From NCBI GenBank assembly GCA_017853275.1, contig JAFMJV010000017.1, positions 1 through 51,970 on the forward strand: DNA of 51,970 bases. The letters are read 5' to 3'. The stretch's first letter is position 1, and each line of letters starts with the position of its first letter. A program made the translations under genes and the position numbers. Source of the stretch: Chloroflexota bacterium (GTDB lineage: Bacteria > Chloroflexota > Limnocylindria > Limnocylindrales > CSP1-4). Positions 39,558 through 47,157 of this stretch are shown here, in pieces. A model generated the notes under the pieces. It ran no database searches, was not told the origin of the DNA, and saw nothing but the letters and a program-made list of their open reading frames with translations.

Positions 39558-40934
39558 ATGACCACACCGCGCTCCCGCGTCCGCCACCTCGCCAGGGTCG
39601 TCCTCCTGGTCGCCGCGCTCGCCGCGCTGCTACCGGCCGGCGCGTCCGCCGCGTCCCCGGCGCGTGCGCGGGACGCGGGCCCGGCGGCGGTCGCGGACTC
39701 GCTCTGGGCCGTCTCGTTGTCGGCGATCGAGGCCTGCGCGGACCCGACCTCGCCCGCGTCGCTCGCCGGGTGCTTCGGCGACTCGACCGGGTCCGATAGC
39801 ACGAGCAACATCGCCACCGACGGTGTCAACGTCTATGCCCGCCGCGATGGCGGCGGCGCGTGGAGCTGTCCGATCGCGGGCGCCGGCTCCGGATGCGTCC
39901 CGGTGAGCGGTGGCCCATGGGGGCTCGGCGCGTCTCGGTACTACGCCGCTGCGGATGGCTACCTGTGGATCGCCCAGGGGGGGGATGCGGCGATCTACCG
40001 CTGTCCGTCCGACCTGCCCTGGGAGGACAACGACGTGAATGCGCCTGCAGCGTGCGTCCGCCTCGACGACGTCGGCACCAAGGGGATCACGTCCTTCCTC
40101 CTCGCGAACGGGAGGCTCTACGCGGGGACCCCAGATGGGGTCATCTGGAGCTGCGATCCGTACGCCGTGAACGCCTGCACCGACCTCGACGATGCGGGGA
40201 GCGCGGACGTCATCTCGCTCGCGGCCGGTGCCGGCTACCTCTGGGCCGGGCTCGACAGCGGGATCATCTGGCGCTGTGACCCGTACGTCGTGAACCGCTG
40301 CGAGACGTGGGACACGGGCGGTCTCGGGATCCGATCGCTCTCGTATGACGGGGCCGGAACGCTCTACGCGGCCGTGGGCTCGTCGCGCCGTTTCGCCAGC
40401 GCAGACAACGGTGCGATCTGGTCGTGTCCGGTCGCCACGCGGGATGCCTGTTCCCCGGTCGTGGACAACGTCATGGGGATGTCGGTCGCCGCAGGTGCGG
40501 GAAGCGTCTTCTCGAGCAACGAGACAAGTCAGGCCCCCCTCTACTTCGGCGCGACCCCGTTCAGCGGAGCGAACGACACGTGGTCCGCTGCCCAGCTCCT
40601 CTACATCCCCGCCACGGGTCCCGTCGGCCTGGGCGCGGTCCATGCCCGGGTCCGGTTCCCCGAGGCCGCGAAGCGGCTGGCGGCCCGGTGCGCGGACGGC
40701 GTCCCGCATCTCGCCCGGGTCCGGGTCACCGGTCCCCACGGCTTCCGCTGGAAGCGCACCGTGGACATCTGCCAGGTCCGGAACCCCAGGATGCCCGAGC
40801 TCCGCCTCGGCCTCCTCGATCCCGGGTCGTACCGCGTCCGGATCCGCACGGAGAAGCATGCGGCCGAGGCCACGGTGAACGTCCTCGAGGAGACCACCCA
40901 CCGGATCACGCTCCAGCTCGCCGTGCTGAAGTAG
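39558..40934 (+). CDS. Secreted Cys-paired repeat protein, predicted beta-propeller
   Basis: A 458-residue exported protein with signal peptide (1-32). From about residue 85 to 320 there are five repeats of about 40-55 residues, each with a core like GVIWSCDPYAVNAC: aromatic-Ser/Arg-Cys, a short loop, and a second Cys. Blades begin with segments such as GRLYAGTPDG and GYLWAGLDSG, so the fold is likely a disulfide-stapled beta-propeller. A C-terminal beta domain (about 355-458) has its own Cys pair. I find no catalytic motif. The paired cysteines imply an oxidising, extracytoplasmic location. Third-position GC is slightly less extreme than in neighbours (for example TCGTTGTCG), a weak sign of separate history. 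Confidence 0.65.
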   Translation: MTTPRSRVRHLARVVLLVAALAALLPAGASAASPARARDAGPAAVADSLWAVSLSAIEACADPTSPASLAGCFGDSTGSDSTSNIATDGVNVYARRDGGGAWSCPIAGAGSGCVPVSGGPWGLGASRYYAAADGYLWIAQGGDAAIYRCPSDLPWEDNDVNAPAACVRLDDVGTKGITSFLLANGRLYAGTPDGVIWSCDPYAVNACTDLDDAGSADVISLAAGAGYLWAGLDSGIIWRCDPYVVNRCETWDTGGLGIRSLSYDGAGTLYAAVGSSRRFASADNGAIWSCPVATRDACSPVVDNVMGMSVAAGAGSVFSSNETSQAPLYFGATPFSGANDTWSAAQLLYIPATGPVGLGAVHARVRFPEAAKRLAARCADGVPHLARVRVTGPHGFRWKRTVDICQVRNPRMPELRLGLLDPGSYRVRIRTEKHAAEATVNVLEETTHRITLQLAVLK

Positions 40935-40950
40935 CGACCGGGAGCGACCC

Positions 40951-40984
40951 CACCGTCATGGCCGGGGCGGCGTACGTGACGGTG
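40951..40984 (+). terminator. Stem-loop after the Cys-paired repeat gene
   Basis: CACCGTCA (40951-40958) pairs with TGACGGTG (40977-40984) across an 18-base GC-rich loop, 17 bases past the stop. The intergenic stretch 40935-41096 otherwise shows no gene. Confidence 0.4.
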
Positions 40985-41096
40985 ATGAGCTGCGCGTCGG
41001 CCGGCCGCCCGGCCCCCCACTTCCCGACCGACGGTCCTTCCCGTGCGCGCCAGGCGCGGGGGACGCTCCTCCCGGAACCCGCACCGGGAGGTCATC

Positions 41097-42218
41097 ATGC
41101 GTCCCCGTCCGCGCGCCGCGATCGCCGCATCCCTTCTCCTGCTCCTCCTTCCCGCCGGCCCACCGGCCGCCATCCGCGCCGCCGACCTCCCACCCGTGGA
41201 GATGGTCGATGACGGGGTCGCGGGGGAGATGGTCGTCACGCTGAGCGGGGCCGTGAAGGCGCGGCGCACCCTCGGGCTCCGGTTCGTGGCGCGGAGCGGG
41301 CCGAACATCGAGATCCAGGCATCCACGGAGCAGACGCTCACGGGGAACTGGGGGCGCGTCCAGCTGATCCTGCCCGCGCAGCCGGGGACGTGGCCGCTCT
41401 CCACCGAGGTGCCGGACGGCGAGAACGGCGTGGGCTACCTGGACTGGGGGATCTCCGGGCTCCCCCACGCCGCGCCCGGCTGCAGCGCCACGTACACCGA
41501 GCGGGACGGGATCGTGAGCGGGACCCTGCTGTGCGAGCGCCAGCCGCTACGCGGGAAGAAGACCTTCACCCTCAGCGCGACCTACACCGCGCTCCCCACC
41601 GATCCGTGGCGCCTCTGCCTTCCCGGCTGGATCCTGGCGGACGACCCGGGTGTGGTCGCGTCGGCGCCCACGGTGGCCTCCCCCGCGCCCGGCGCCTCTC
41701 CGTCCACCTCCCCGTCGCCCGGGCTGCCGGCGCCGATCCCCACGGCGGACGTGGCGGTCGCCCTGCTCGCGGCCGTCCCTCGCTGCGTCCCGGAGGGTGA
41801 GGCTGCGCCGCCGCCCGTGATCGATGCCTGTGCGCTCGTCGATCCGGCGGCCCTGGAGGCCGCGGCCGGGATCTCCGCCGCCGGCCTCACGATCGAGCCG
41901 CTCGGCGCGGGGGTCTGCCGCGTCCGGTCGGAGGGCGAAGGTGGTCTCCTGCTCATCGCGGCCCACGGGTTCCAGCCGCGCCCGCTCCAGCTCCTCGGCG
42001 GTGCACGCTGCGAGCACGTCGAGACCGATCTGCCGCTCCCGGGCACGACGGAGACGAGCTGCGGCGACTTCATCGCGGGGCCCACCTGGGAGATCCTCGG
42101 CACGGTCTCCGGCACGGTGGGGATCCGGGTGGTGGCGGCCTGGCCGGCGCTCGCCGGGTGGCAGGCATCCTCGGTCATGGAGGAGCTCGCCGCGGCGGCC
42201 GTGGAGCGGCTCCCGTAG
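41097..42218 (+). CDS. Secreted two-domain protein, C-terminal part DUF3558-like
   Basis: A 373-residue exported protein. ATG 41097 follows GGGAGG and opens a clear signal peptide (1-28). The first domain (about 32-190) is beta-rich with two Cys (GCSATYTERDG, LLCERQPL) and later CLPGW. A Ser/Pro/Ala linker (about 195-220) separates it from a second domain that begins IDACALVDPAALEAAAG and includes GVCRVRSEG and TSCGDF. This Cys spacing resembles DUF3558-type actinobacterial envelope proteins. Function is unknown. An in-frame start 18 codons upstream is possible but encodes only Arg-rich sequence. The stop codon TAG is the beginning of the next gene's -10 box. Confidence 0.65.
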   Translation: MRPRPRAAIAASLLLLLLPAGPPAAIRAADLPPVEMVDDGVAGEMVVTLSGAVKARRTLGLRFVARSGPNIEIQASTEQTLTGNWGRVQLILPAQPGTWPLSTEVPDGENGVGYLDWGISGLPHAAPGCSATYTERDGIVSGTLLCERQPLRGKKTFTLSATYTALPTDPWRLCLPGWILADDPGVVASAPTVASPAPGASPSTSPSPGLPAPIPTADVAVALLAAVPRCVPEGEAAPPPVIDACALVDPAALEAAAGISAAGLTIEPLGAGVCRVRSEGEGGLLLIAAHGFQPRPLQLLGGARCEHVETDLPLPGTTETSCGDFIAGPTWEILGTVSGTVGIRVVAAWPALAGWQASSVMEELAAAAVERLP

Positions 42219-42221
42219 CAT
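42216..42221 (+). promoter_or_regulatory. Leaderless -10 box TAGCAT
   Basis: TAGCAT is followed by CCGGCCC and then ATG 42229. Its TAG is also the stop codon of the previous gene. No ribosome site is present. Confidence 0.55.
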
Positions 42222-42228
42222 CCGGCCC

Positions 42229-43263
42229 ATGGCCGACGATCCGTACGCGCGCGTCCCGCTCGGGCGGACCGGGCTCCACGTCACCCGGCTCGGCTTCGGC
42301 TGCGCGCCGATCGGCGGGCTCTACGCCCCGGTCCCGGACGACGAGGCGGTCGCCGCGGTCCGCCACGCCTGGGAGATGGGGATCCGCCACGTGGACGTGG
42401 CGCCGCTCTACGGCTACGGGCTGGCGGAGCGGCGAGCGGGGATCGCGCTGCGCGACGTGCCGCGGAGCGAGCTCGTCCTCTCCACCAAGGCCGGACGGCG
42501 GATCGTCCCGCGGGATGCGGTCCCGGCGGGGATGGAGATCGACCGCCAGGCGCATGGCGGCGAGGAGGACTGGTTCTACCGCGGGACCGGCCCGGTCCGG
42601 CCGGCCTGGGACACCTCCGCGGACGGGATCCGGCGCTCGCTCGAGGAGAGCCTCGAGCGGCTCGGGATGGACCACGTGGAGATCCTCTACCTCCACGACC
42701 CGGAGGCGCGCCTGGAGTCCGCCGTCCGCGACGCCTGGCCCGCCCTGGAACGGCTCCGGGCGGAGGGGACGGTGAAGGCGATCGGCTTCGGCGTGGACTA
42801 CACCGCGCCGCTCGCGTGGCTCCTCCGCCGGACGGACCCGGATGTCGTCCTCCTCGCCGGCCGCTACACGCTCCTCGACCAGTCCGCGCTGGACGAGGTC
42901 CTCCCGCTGTGCACGGCGCAGGGGGTGGCCGTGGTCATCGGCGGGGTGATGAACTCCGGGCTCCTCGCCGATCCGCGGCCCGGCGCCACGTACGACTACG
43001 CGCCGGCGAGCCCGGAGCTCGTGGCCCGGGCGGCGGCGATGCGCGCGATCTGCGCCCGCCACGGGGTGCCGCTCACCGCGGCCGCCGTCCGCTTCGTCCT
43101 CGCCCACCCGGCGGTCGCCACGATCGTGGCGGGCGTGCGCCGGATCGCGCACCTCGAGAGCTACCCGGCGCTCTACCGGACGCCGATCCCCGCTGCGCTC
43201 TGGGAGGAGCTGCGCGCGGAGGGCTTCCTCGATCCGCGCGCGCCCGTGCCGCCGCCGGGCTGA
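42229..43263 (+). CDS. Aldo/keto reductase, D-threo-aldose 1-dehydrogenase/L-fucose dehydrogenase-like, copy A
   Basis: A 344-residue cytoplasmic AKR. The tetrad is Asp56 and Tyr61 (HVDVAPLYGYG), Lys87 (LSTKAG) and His156 (LYLHDPE). RLGFGCAPIGGLY (20-32) and VIGGVMNSGLLADPRPGATYDY (from about 236, quoted by position) are typical of the subgroup that oxidises L-fucose, D-arabinose or pyridoxal-like aldoses. The leaderless start is set by the -10 box seven bases upstream. A closely similar paralog lies at 46100-47128. A strong bidirectional hairpin covers its stop codon. Sugar specificity is a subgroup-level inference. Confidence 0.88.
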   Translation: MADDPYARVPLGRTGLHVTRLGFGCAPIGGLYAPVPDDEAVAAVRHAWEMGIRHVDVAPLYGYGLAERRAGIALRDVPRSELVLSTKAGRRIVPRDAVPAGMEIDRQAHGGEEDWFYRGTGPVRPAWDTSADGIRRSLEESLERLGMDHVEILYLHDPEARLESAVRDAWPALERLRAEGTVKAIGFGVDYTAPLAWLLRRTDPDVVLLAGRYTLLDQSALDEVLPLCTAQGVAVVIGGVMNSGLLADPRPGATYDYAPASPELVARAAAMRAICARHGVPLTAAAVRFVLAHPAVATIVAGVRRIAHLESYPALYRTPIPAALWEELRAEGFLDPRAPVPPPG

Positions 43264-43273
43264 CCGGCGGCGG
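43249..43273. terminator. 10-bp hairpin between convergent genes
   Basis: CCGCCGCCGG (43249-43258) pairs with CCGGCGGCGG (43264-43273) around GCTGA, which contains the reductase stop codon. It lies 18 bases from the stop of the minus-strand LURP-one-like gene and can serve both. Confidence 0.6.
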
Positions 43274-43290
43274 GCGGGGCGGCCGGGCCC

Positions 43291-43878
43291 CTAGCGCCCG
43301 GAGTGGGCGAGCGAATCGACGACGATCGCGACCGCGCAGACCATCGCGGCGTCCTGGCCGTCCGCGATCTCGATCCCGTAGGTATCCCGGACGCGGAACC
43401 AGCGCTTGCCCACCGTGGCCACCGGCCCGGCGGCGCTCGCGATCGTGTACTCGTGGTCCAGGATGTTCCCCTGGATCTCCCACTCGCCCGCGCCGGAGGC
43501 GAAGGTGACGTGGAAGCGCTGGCGGAGAGGGGTGATGAGCGCCTTCTGGACGGTGGCGACCGGCCCGCTCGCACCCTCGATATCCATCGTCTGGCGGATC
43601 GGGAGGATCTTCTCCTGGATCCGGTAGATCGCGTCGCCGGCGGGCGATTCCAGGACGAGCGTCTGGCGGATCCGGAGCGCCTTGCCGTCCACGCGGAAGG
43701 CGCGCTCGCCGTCCCCGCGGGTGATCCAGAAGTCGTCCCCGATGGAGAACATCCGCTGCTGCATGAGGTAGACGTTCGGGGGCGCATCCCCGGGCTCGCC
43801 GCCGCCACCACCACGACCGCCGAGCGGCCCGCCGCCGAAACCGCCGCCACCGCGCCGCATCCCACCCCGAAGCACCAT
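43291..43878 (-). CDS. LURP-one-related (Tubby-like fold) protein
   Basis: A 195-residue protein. The start at 43878 is chosen because AAGGAGAT precedes it; the longer frame upstream is not needed. Residues 1-33 are very Gly/Arg-rich. The rest follows the LOR pattern: MQQRMFSIGDDFWI, VDGKALRIRQTLVL, RIQEKILPIRQTMDI, and the beta-strand pairs ending with DTYGIEIADGQD. The fold is a 12-stranded barrel related to Tubby and phospholipid scramblases. Bacterial members are uncharacterised. It is probably cytoplasmic or membrane-associated. An 18-base palindrome lies just upstream of its ribosome site. Confidence 0.8.
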   Translation of the reverse strand: MVLRGGMRRGGGGFGGGPLGGRGGGGGEPGDAPPNVYLMQQRMFSIGDDFWITRGDGERAFRVDGKALRIRQTLVLESPAGDAIYRIQEKILPIRQTMDIEGASGPVATVQKALITPLRQRFHVTFASGAGEWEIQGNILDHEYTIASAAGPVATVGKRWFRVRDTYGIEIADGQDAAMVCAVAIVVDSLAHSGR

Positions 43879-43898
43879 TCGCCGATCTCCTTCCGTCT

Positions 43899-43916
43899 CC
43901 GCCCGGATCCGGGCGG
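43899..43916. promoter_or_regulatory. Perfect 18-base palindrome upstream of the LURP-one-like gene
   Basis: CCGCCCGGATCCGGGCGG lies 21 bases before the minus-strand ATG and 105 bases before the divergent CPBP gene. Its position in a divergent control region favours an operator; an mRNA stem in the 5' UTR is the alternative. Confidence 0.4.
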
Positions 43917-44021
43917 CAGCGTCGCCCGCGATGATGAAGGAGGAGAGGCGGATCGGCACGGGCGGACCGGCGCCCGGCGTGCCACGCTCGCCCCGGAGAA
44001 CGGTCACGCGGGAGGGTCACG

Positions 44022-44837
44022 ATGAGGACCGGCTGGACGACGACCGCCGCGGGGACGCGGCGGTTCGCCCTGGTCGCGGTGGCCGCGCTCGTGACGGCTG
44101 CGCTCATCCCGGCCGTCCGGATCCCGGTCCTCGTCCTCCTCGTCCTCCTTGCGGTCGCCGCGCGCCATGACCCGGCCCTCCGGAGGGTGGCGGCCGCCAC
44201 GTTCCCGGCAGCGCTCCTTCTCTCGGTCGCCGCGATCCCGCCGCCCGTCCCCGCGGACCTTGGCTGGTGCGCGGAGCTCCTTGCGCCCCCCGCGCTCTGG
44301 CGGGCGATGGAGGCGGTCATCGTCATCGGCGCGGTCCTCATCGCCGTGCGGCTCCTCGGCGCGCGGCTCGCCGAGCTCGGGCTCGTCCGCCCCTCGCGGG
44401 GTGAGCTGGCGGTCTCGGTCGTCGTGGCGGGCGTGGTGGCGATCGGCGGGCTCGTGCTCGGGACCTGGCTCGCGGGGCCCTTCTTCGGCACGATCGTCCT
44501 CGGCGCCGGCGATCCGGGCTCGATCCCACCGGCGCTCCTCCTCGCGCTCGCGAACGGGGCGATGGAGGAGGTCGTCTACCGCGGGGCGATGCTCGCCTGG
44601 CTCACCCCCGCGCTCGGGGTGCGCGGAGCGCTCGCGGCCCAGGCGCTCGTCTTCGGGGCGGCCCATGCCGGCGGCGACTTCACCGGATCGCCGCTGCCGG
44701 TGATGGCGGCGGTCGCCGCGACCGGGCTGATCGCGGGGCTGATCGTCCTGCGGCGGCGCTCGCTCACCTTCCCGCTCCTCGTCCACGCCGGCTTCGACAT
44801 CCCGCTCTTCTACGTCGTCGCGTGCCGCCTGGGATGA
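44022..44837 (+). CDS. CPBP-family intramembrane glutamic endopeptidase (Abi/Rce1-like)
   Basis: A 271-residue membrane protein with about eight helices. The three CPBP motifs are present: MEEVVYRG (Glu182, Glu183, Arg187), FGAAHAG (Phe211, His215) and HAGFD (His255, Asp259). Members cleave prenylated proteins in eukaryotes, and in bacteria they process or give immunity to peptides, or modulate regulators. No bacteriocin gene is visible nearby, so the substrate is unknown. GGGAGGG precedes the ATG. The gene is convergent with the YHYH protein gene. Confidence 0.88.
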   Translation: MRTGWTTTAAGTRRFALVAVAALVTAALIPAVRIPVLVLLVLLAVAARHDPALRRVAAATFPAALLLSVAAIPPPVPADLGWCAELLAPPALWRAMEAVIVIGAVLIAVRLLGARLAELGLVRPSRGELAVSVVVAGVVAIGGLVLGTWLAGPFFGTIVLGAGDPGSIPPALLLALANGAMEEVVYRGAMLAWLTPALGVRGALAAQALVFGAAHAGGDFTGSPLPVMAAVAATGLIAGLIVLRRRSLTFPLLVHAGFDIPLFYVVACRLG

Positions 44838-44859
44838 CCGGTTCCGCCGGTGGCGCGCC

Positions 44860-45894
44860 CTAGGGGTGCTCGGAAGGCATGGCGCCGCCCGGCATCATGT
44901 GGCTCGGCACATGCGGCTTCCCACGGAAGCATCCGATCGAGTACGGGTATTCGTTGTTGAGGACGTAGTGGTAGATCTCCTGCCACGTGCCGTTGAACAT
45001 GACCCAGCCCACCCTGCCGTGGCACTCGTCGAGCTCTGCGTTCGTGACGAGCGTGCCATCCGCGCCGCGCGGCCCATAGATCCCGAACCCGTCCAGCGCG
45101 TACCCGAGCAGCGGTGACGGCTTGCCGGGCTCGCCCTGCTCCATGCACTTCCAGGAGTAGCCGTGGTAGTGGTACTCCGTGGCGTAGGGGTGGCCGAAGC
45201 AGCGGTCCGTGGGAAGCGCCGCATTCGGGTCGTAGATGTTCAGGCGGGAGTCGGGCGCTGCCTCCAGGTGCCAGGCCCCACCCGTGAGCGCGATCCCGGT
45301 CATGAGCGCCGGGATGCAGGAGGGCTCCGCCGACATCACCGGGTCGATCGGGAGATCGGCGCTGAGGTCATACGGCGCGACCGGGATCTCCGCGGCGTTG
45401 GCGTACCCCTGTGCGGGAAGCGCGGCGTAGTACGCGTAGGCGTCCGACGTCTGCGGGATCGGGAAGGTCCCGATCGGGTGGTTCGGGATGCCGTTCCCCC
45501 GGAGCCTCCGCGTGGTCCCGGTCTCCGTGACCGTGAAGACGCTCTCCAGCTGCACCGCACCCGGCACGAGCGCGATCTTCGCGACGTCGATCATGCCGTC
45601 CTGCACCCACGGAGTCTCGGCGAGGGTGATCTCGGTCGCCACGGTCCGGCCGACGATGCCCGTCTCGTCCGTGCCGGGGATCGGGATGACGTACGGGCAC
45701 GGCCAGATCGTGTTCCGCGCCGGAGCGCCGAGCTGGGTTCCCGTGGGCGCGGTCACGAGGACGGGGGGTGCGCCGTTGCCATCCCAGGCGGGTTCGGCAC
45801 CCACGGACGTCGCACCGAGCCCGAGGGCGGCAGCCAGGCCCGCTGCCAGGGCGATCGCCGCCCACCTGCCGGGCCGAGGAGTCCGGGTGTGCAT
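44860..45894 (-). CDS. Secreted YHYH-domain protein
   Basis: A 344-residue exported protein. The start at 45894 opens a signal peptide (1-33, ending SVGAEP). The motif YHYHGYSWKC (241-250) and the downstream block LGYALDGFGIYGPRG with LDECHGR identify the YHYH family. Several Cys (CPYV, PSCIP, RCFG, KC, ECHG, GCFRG) suggest disulfides, and the His-rich centre could bind metal. A His/Met-rich end (HVPSHMMPGGAMPSEHP) supports metal binding. No ordinary Shine-Dalgarno is obvious beside the ATG (GAGGCGGAGG lies 10-19 bases upstream). TATCCT at 45986-45981 is a likely -10. The biochemical role of this family is not established. Confidence 0.8.
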   Translation of the reverse strand: MHTRTPRPGRWAAIALAAGLAAALGLGATSVGAEPAWDGNGAPPVLVTAPTGTQLGAPARNTIWPCPYVIPIPGTDETGIVGRTVATEITLAETPWVQDGMIDVAKIALVPGAVQLESVFTVTETGTTRRLRGNGIPNHPIGTFPIPQTSDAYAYYAALPAQGYANAAEIPVAPYDLSADLPIDPVMSAEPSCIPALMTGIALTGGAWHLEAAPDSRLNIYDPNAALPTDRCFGHPYATEYHYHGYSWKCMEQGEPGKPSPLLGYALDGFGIYGPRGADGTLVTNAELDECHGRVGWVMFNGTWQEIYHYVLNNEYPYSIGCFRGKPHVPSHMMPGGAMPSEHP

Positions 45895-45980
45895 CGCGTG
45901 GGCCTCCGCCTCGTGGTGCAGGATGACGACGTTCGGGTTCGTCCCGGCCTCCCGGACCCGCGCGCCCCGGAGCACGCGGG

Positions 45981-45986
45981 AGGATA
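45981..45986 (-). promoter_or_regulatory. -10 box TATCCT for the YHYH gene
   Basis: On the minus strand TATCCT in GCTGCTATCCTCC would give a UTR of about 80 bases. It is divergent to TACCAT at 46033 on the plus strand. Confidence 0.45.
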
Positions 45987-46032
45987 GCAGCGCGCATCCG
46001 ATCCCCCCTGCCGCATCCCGGCCTGCGCGGCG

Positions 46033-46038
46033 TACCAT
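46033..46038 (+). promoter_or_regulatory. -10 box TACCAT for the second aldo/keto reductase
   Basis: TACCAT precedes ATG 46100 by 61 bases. The UTR holds a GGCTCC/GGAGCC stem (46040-46057) and the ribosome site GGGAGG. Confidence 0.45.
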
Positions 46039-46099
46039 CGGCTCCGACGGCAGGAGCCGGGCGTGTGCCGGCCGCCGGACGTACGGGAGGCAGCCCCCG

Positions 46100-47128
46100 A
46101 TGGCGATCGATCCCTTCGCGCAGGTGCCCCTCGGGCGGACCGGCCTGACGGTCACCCGGCTCGGCTTCGGTGCGGCACCGCTCGGCGGGCTCTACGCCCC
46201 CTTCCCGGAGGACGAGGCGGTGGCCACGATCCGTCACGCCTGGGAGATGGGGATCCGCTACGTGGATGTGGCCCCGCTCTACGGCTACGGCCACTCGGAG
46301 CGGCGGGTCGGCAGGGCGCTCGCGGGCGTGCCGCGGGATGCGCTCGTCCTCTCCACCAAGGTCGGCCGGCTCCTCGTGCCGCGGGACCGGATCGCGCCGG
46401 ACGCCGATATCGACCGCCAGCGCTTCGGCGACGAGGAGGACTGGTACTACCGCGGCGTGGACCCGGTCCGGCCCGTCTGGGACTTCTCCGCGGACGGCGT
46501 CCGCCGCTCGATCGAGGAGAGCCTGGAGCGGCTCGGCATGGACCGCGTGGAGATCCTCTTCATCCACGACCCGGACGACCACCTGGAGGCGGCGGCCGGG
46601 AGCGCCTTCCCGGCGCTTGCGCGCCTGCGGGCGGAAGGGACGGTGCGCGCGATCGGCTACGGGATGAACTCGGCCGAGGCGCTCACCTGGCTGACGGAGC
46701 GGACCGACCCGGACGTCCTCCTCGTGGCGGGGCGCTACACGATCCTCGACCAGGCGGCGATCGGCGCCCTCCTCCCGCTCTGCGAGCGGAAGGGCGTGGC
46801 GGTCGTCATCGGGGGCGTGATGAACTCCGGGCTCCTCGCCGATCCGAAGCCGGGGGCGACCTTCAACTACGCGCCGGCCGACCCGGCGACGCTCGCGCGC
46901 GCCCAGCAGCTGCGCGCGATCTGCGAGCGGCACGGCGTCTCGCTCAAGGCGGCCGCGGTCCAGTTCGCCTTCGGCCACCCGTCCGTGGCCACGGTCGTGG
47001 CGGGCGTGCGGCGGATCGCGCACCTGGACGAATACCCGAACCTCTTCCGCGCCGAGATCCCCGCCGCGCTCTGGGCGGAGCTCCGCGCCGAGGGGCTGAT
47101 CGACCCGCGCGCGCCGCTCCCCGCGTAG
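46100..47128 (+). CDS. Aldo/keto reductase, D-threo-aldose 1-dehydrogenase/L-fucose dehydrogenase-like, copy B
   Basis: A 342-residue paralog of the protein at 42229 with the tetrad at identical positions: Asp56, Tyr61, Lys87, His156. RLGFGAAPLGGLY, VDVAPLYGYGHSERR and SLERLGMDRVEIL run nearly in parallel with copy A, and both end with RAEGLIDPRAPLP-type tails. Unlike copy A it has an ordinary leader with a Shine-Dalgarno sequence, so the two are controlled differently. Likely an NAD(P)-dependent aldose dehydrogenase; the exact sugar is unknown. Confidence 0.88.
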   Translation: MAIDPFAQVPLGRTGLTVTRLGFGAAPLGGLYAPFPEDEAVATIRHAWEMGIRYVDVAPLYGYGHSERRVGRALAGVPRDALVLSTKVGRLLVPRDRIAPDADIDRQRFGDEEDWYYRGVDPVRPVWDFSADGVRRSIEESLERLGMDRVEILFIHDPDDHLEAAAGSAFPALARLRAEGTVRAIGYGMNSAEALTWLTERTDPDVLLVAGRYTILDQAAIGALLPLCERKGVAVVIGGVMNSGLLADPKPGATFNYAPADPATLARAQQLRAICERHGVSLKAAAVQFAFGHPSVATVVAGVRRIAHLDEYPNLFRAEIPAALWAELRAEGLIDPRAPLPA

Positions 47129-47157
47129 GGGGCGGAGGGGGCGTCAGGCGCGGACGC

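Noticed and set aside
44022-44837. CPBP protease as bacteriocin immunity protein
   Set aside because: No bacteriocin-like small ORF with a double-Gly leader is visible nearby.
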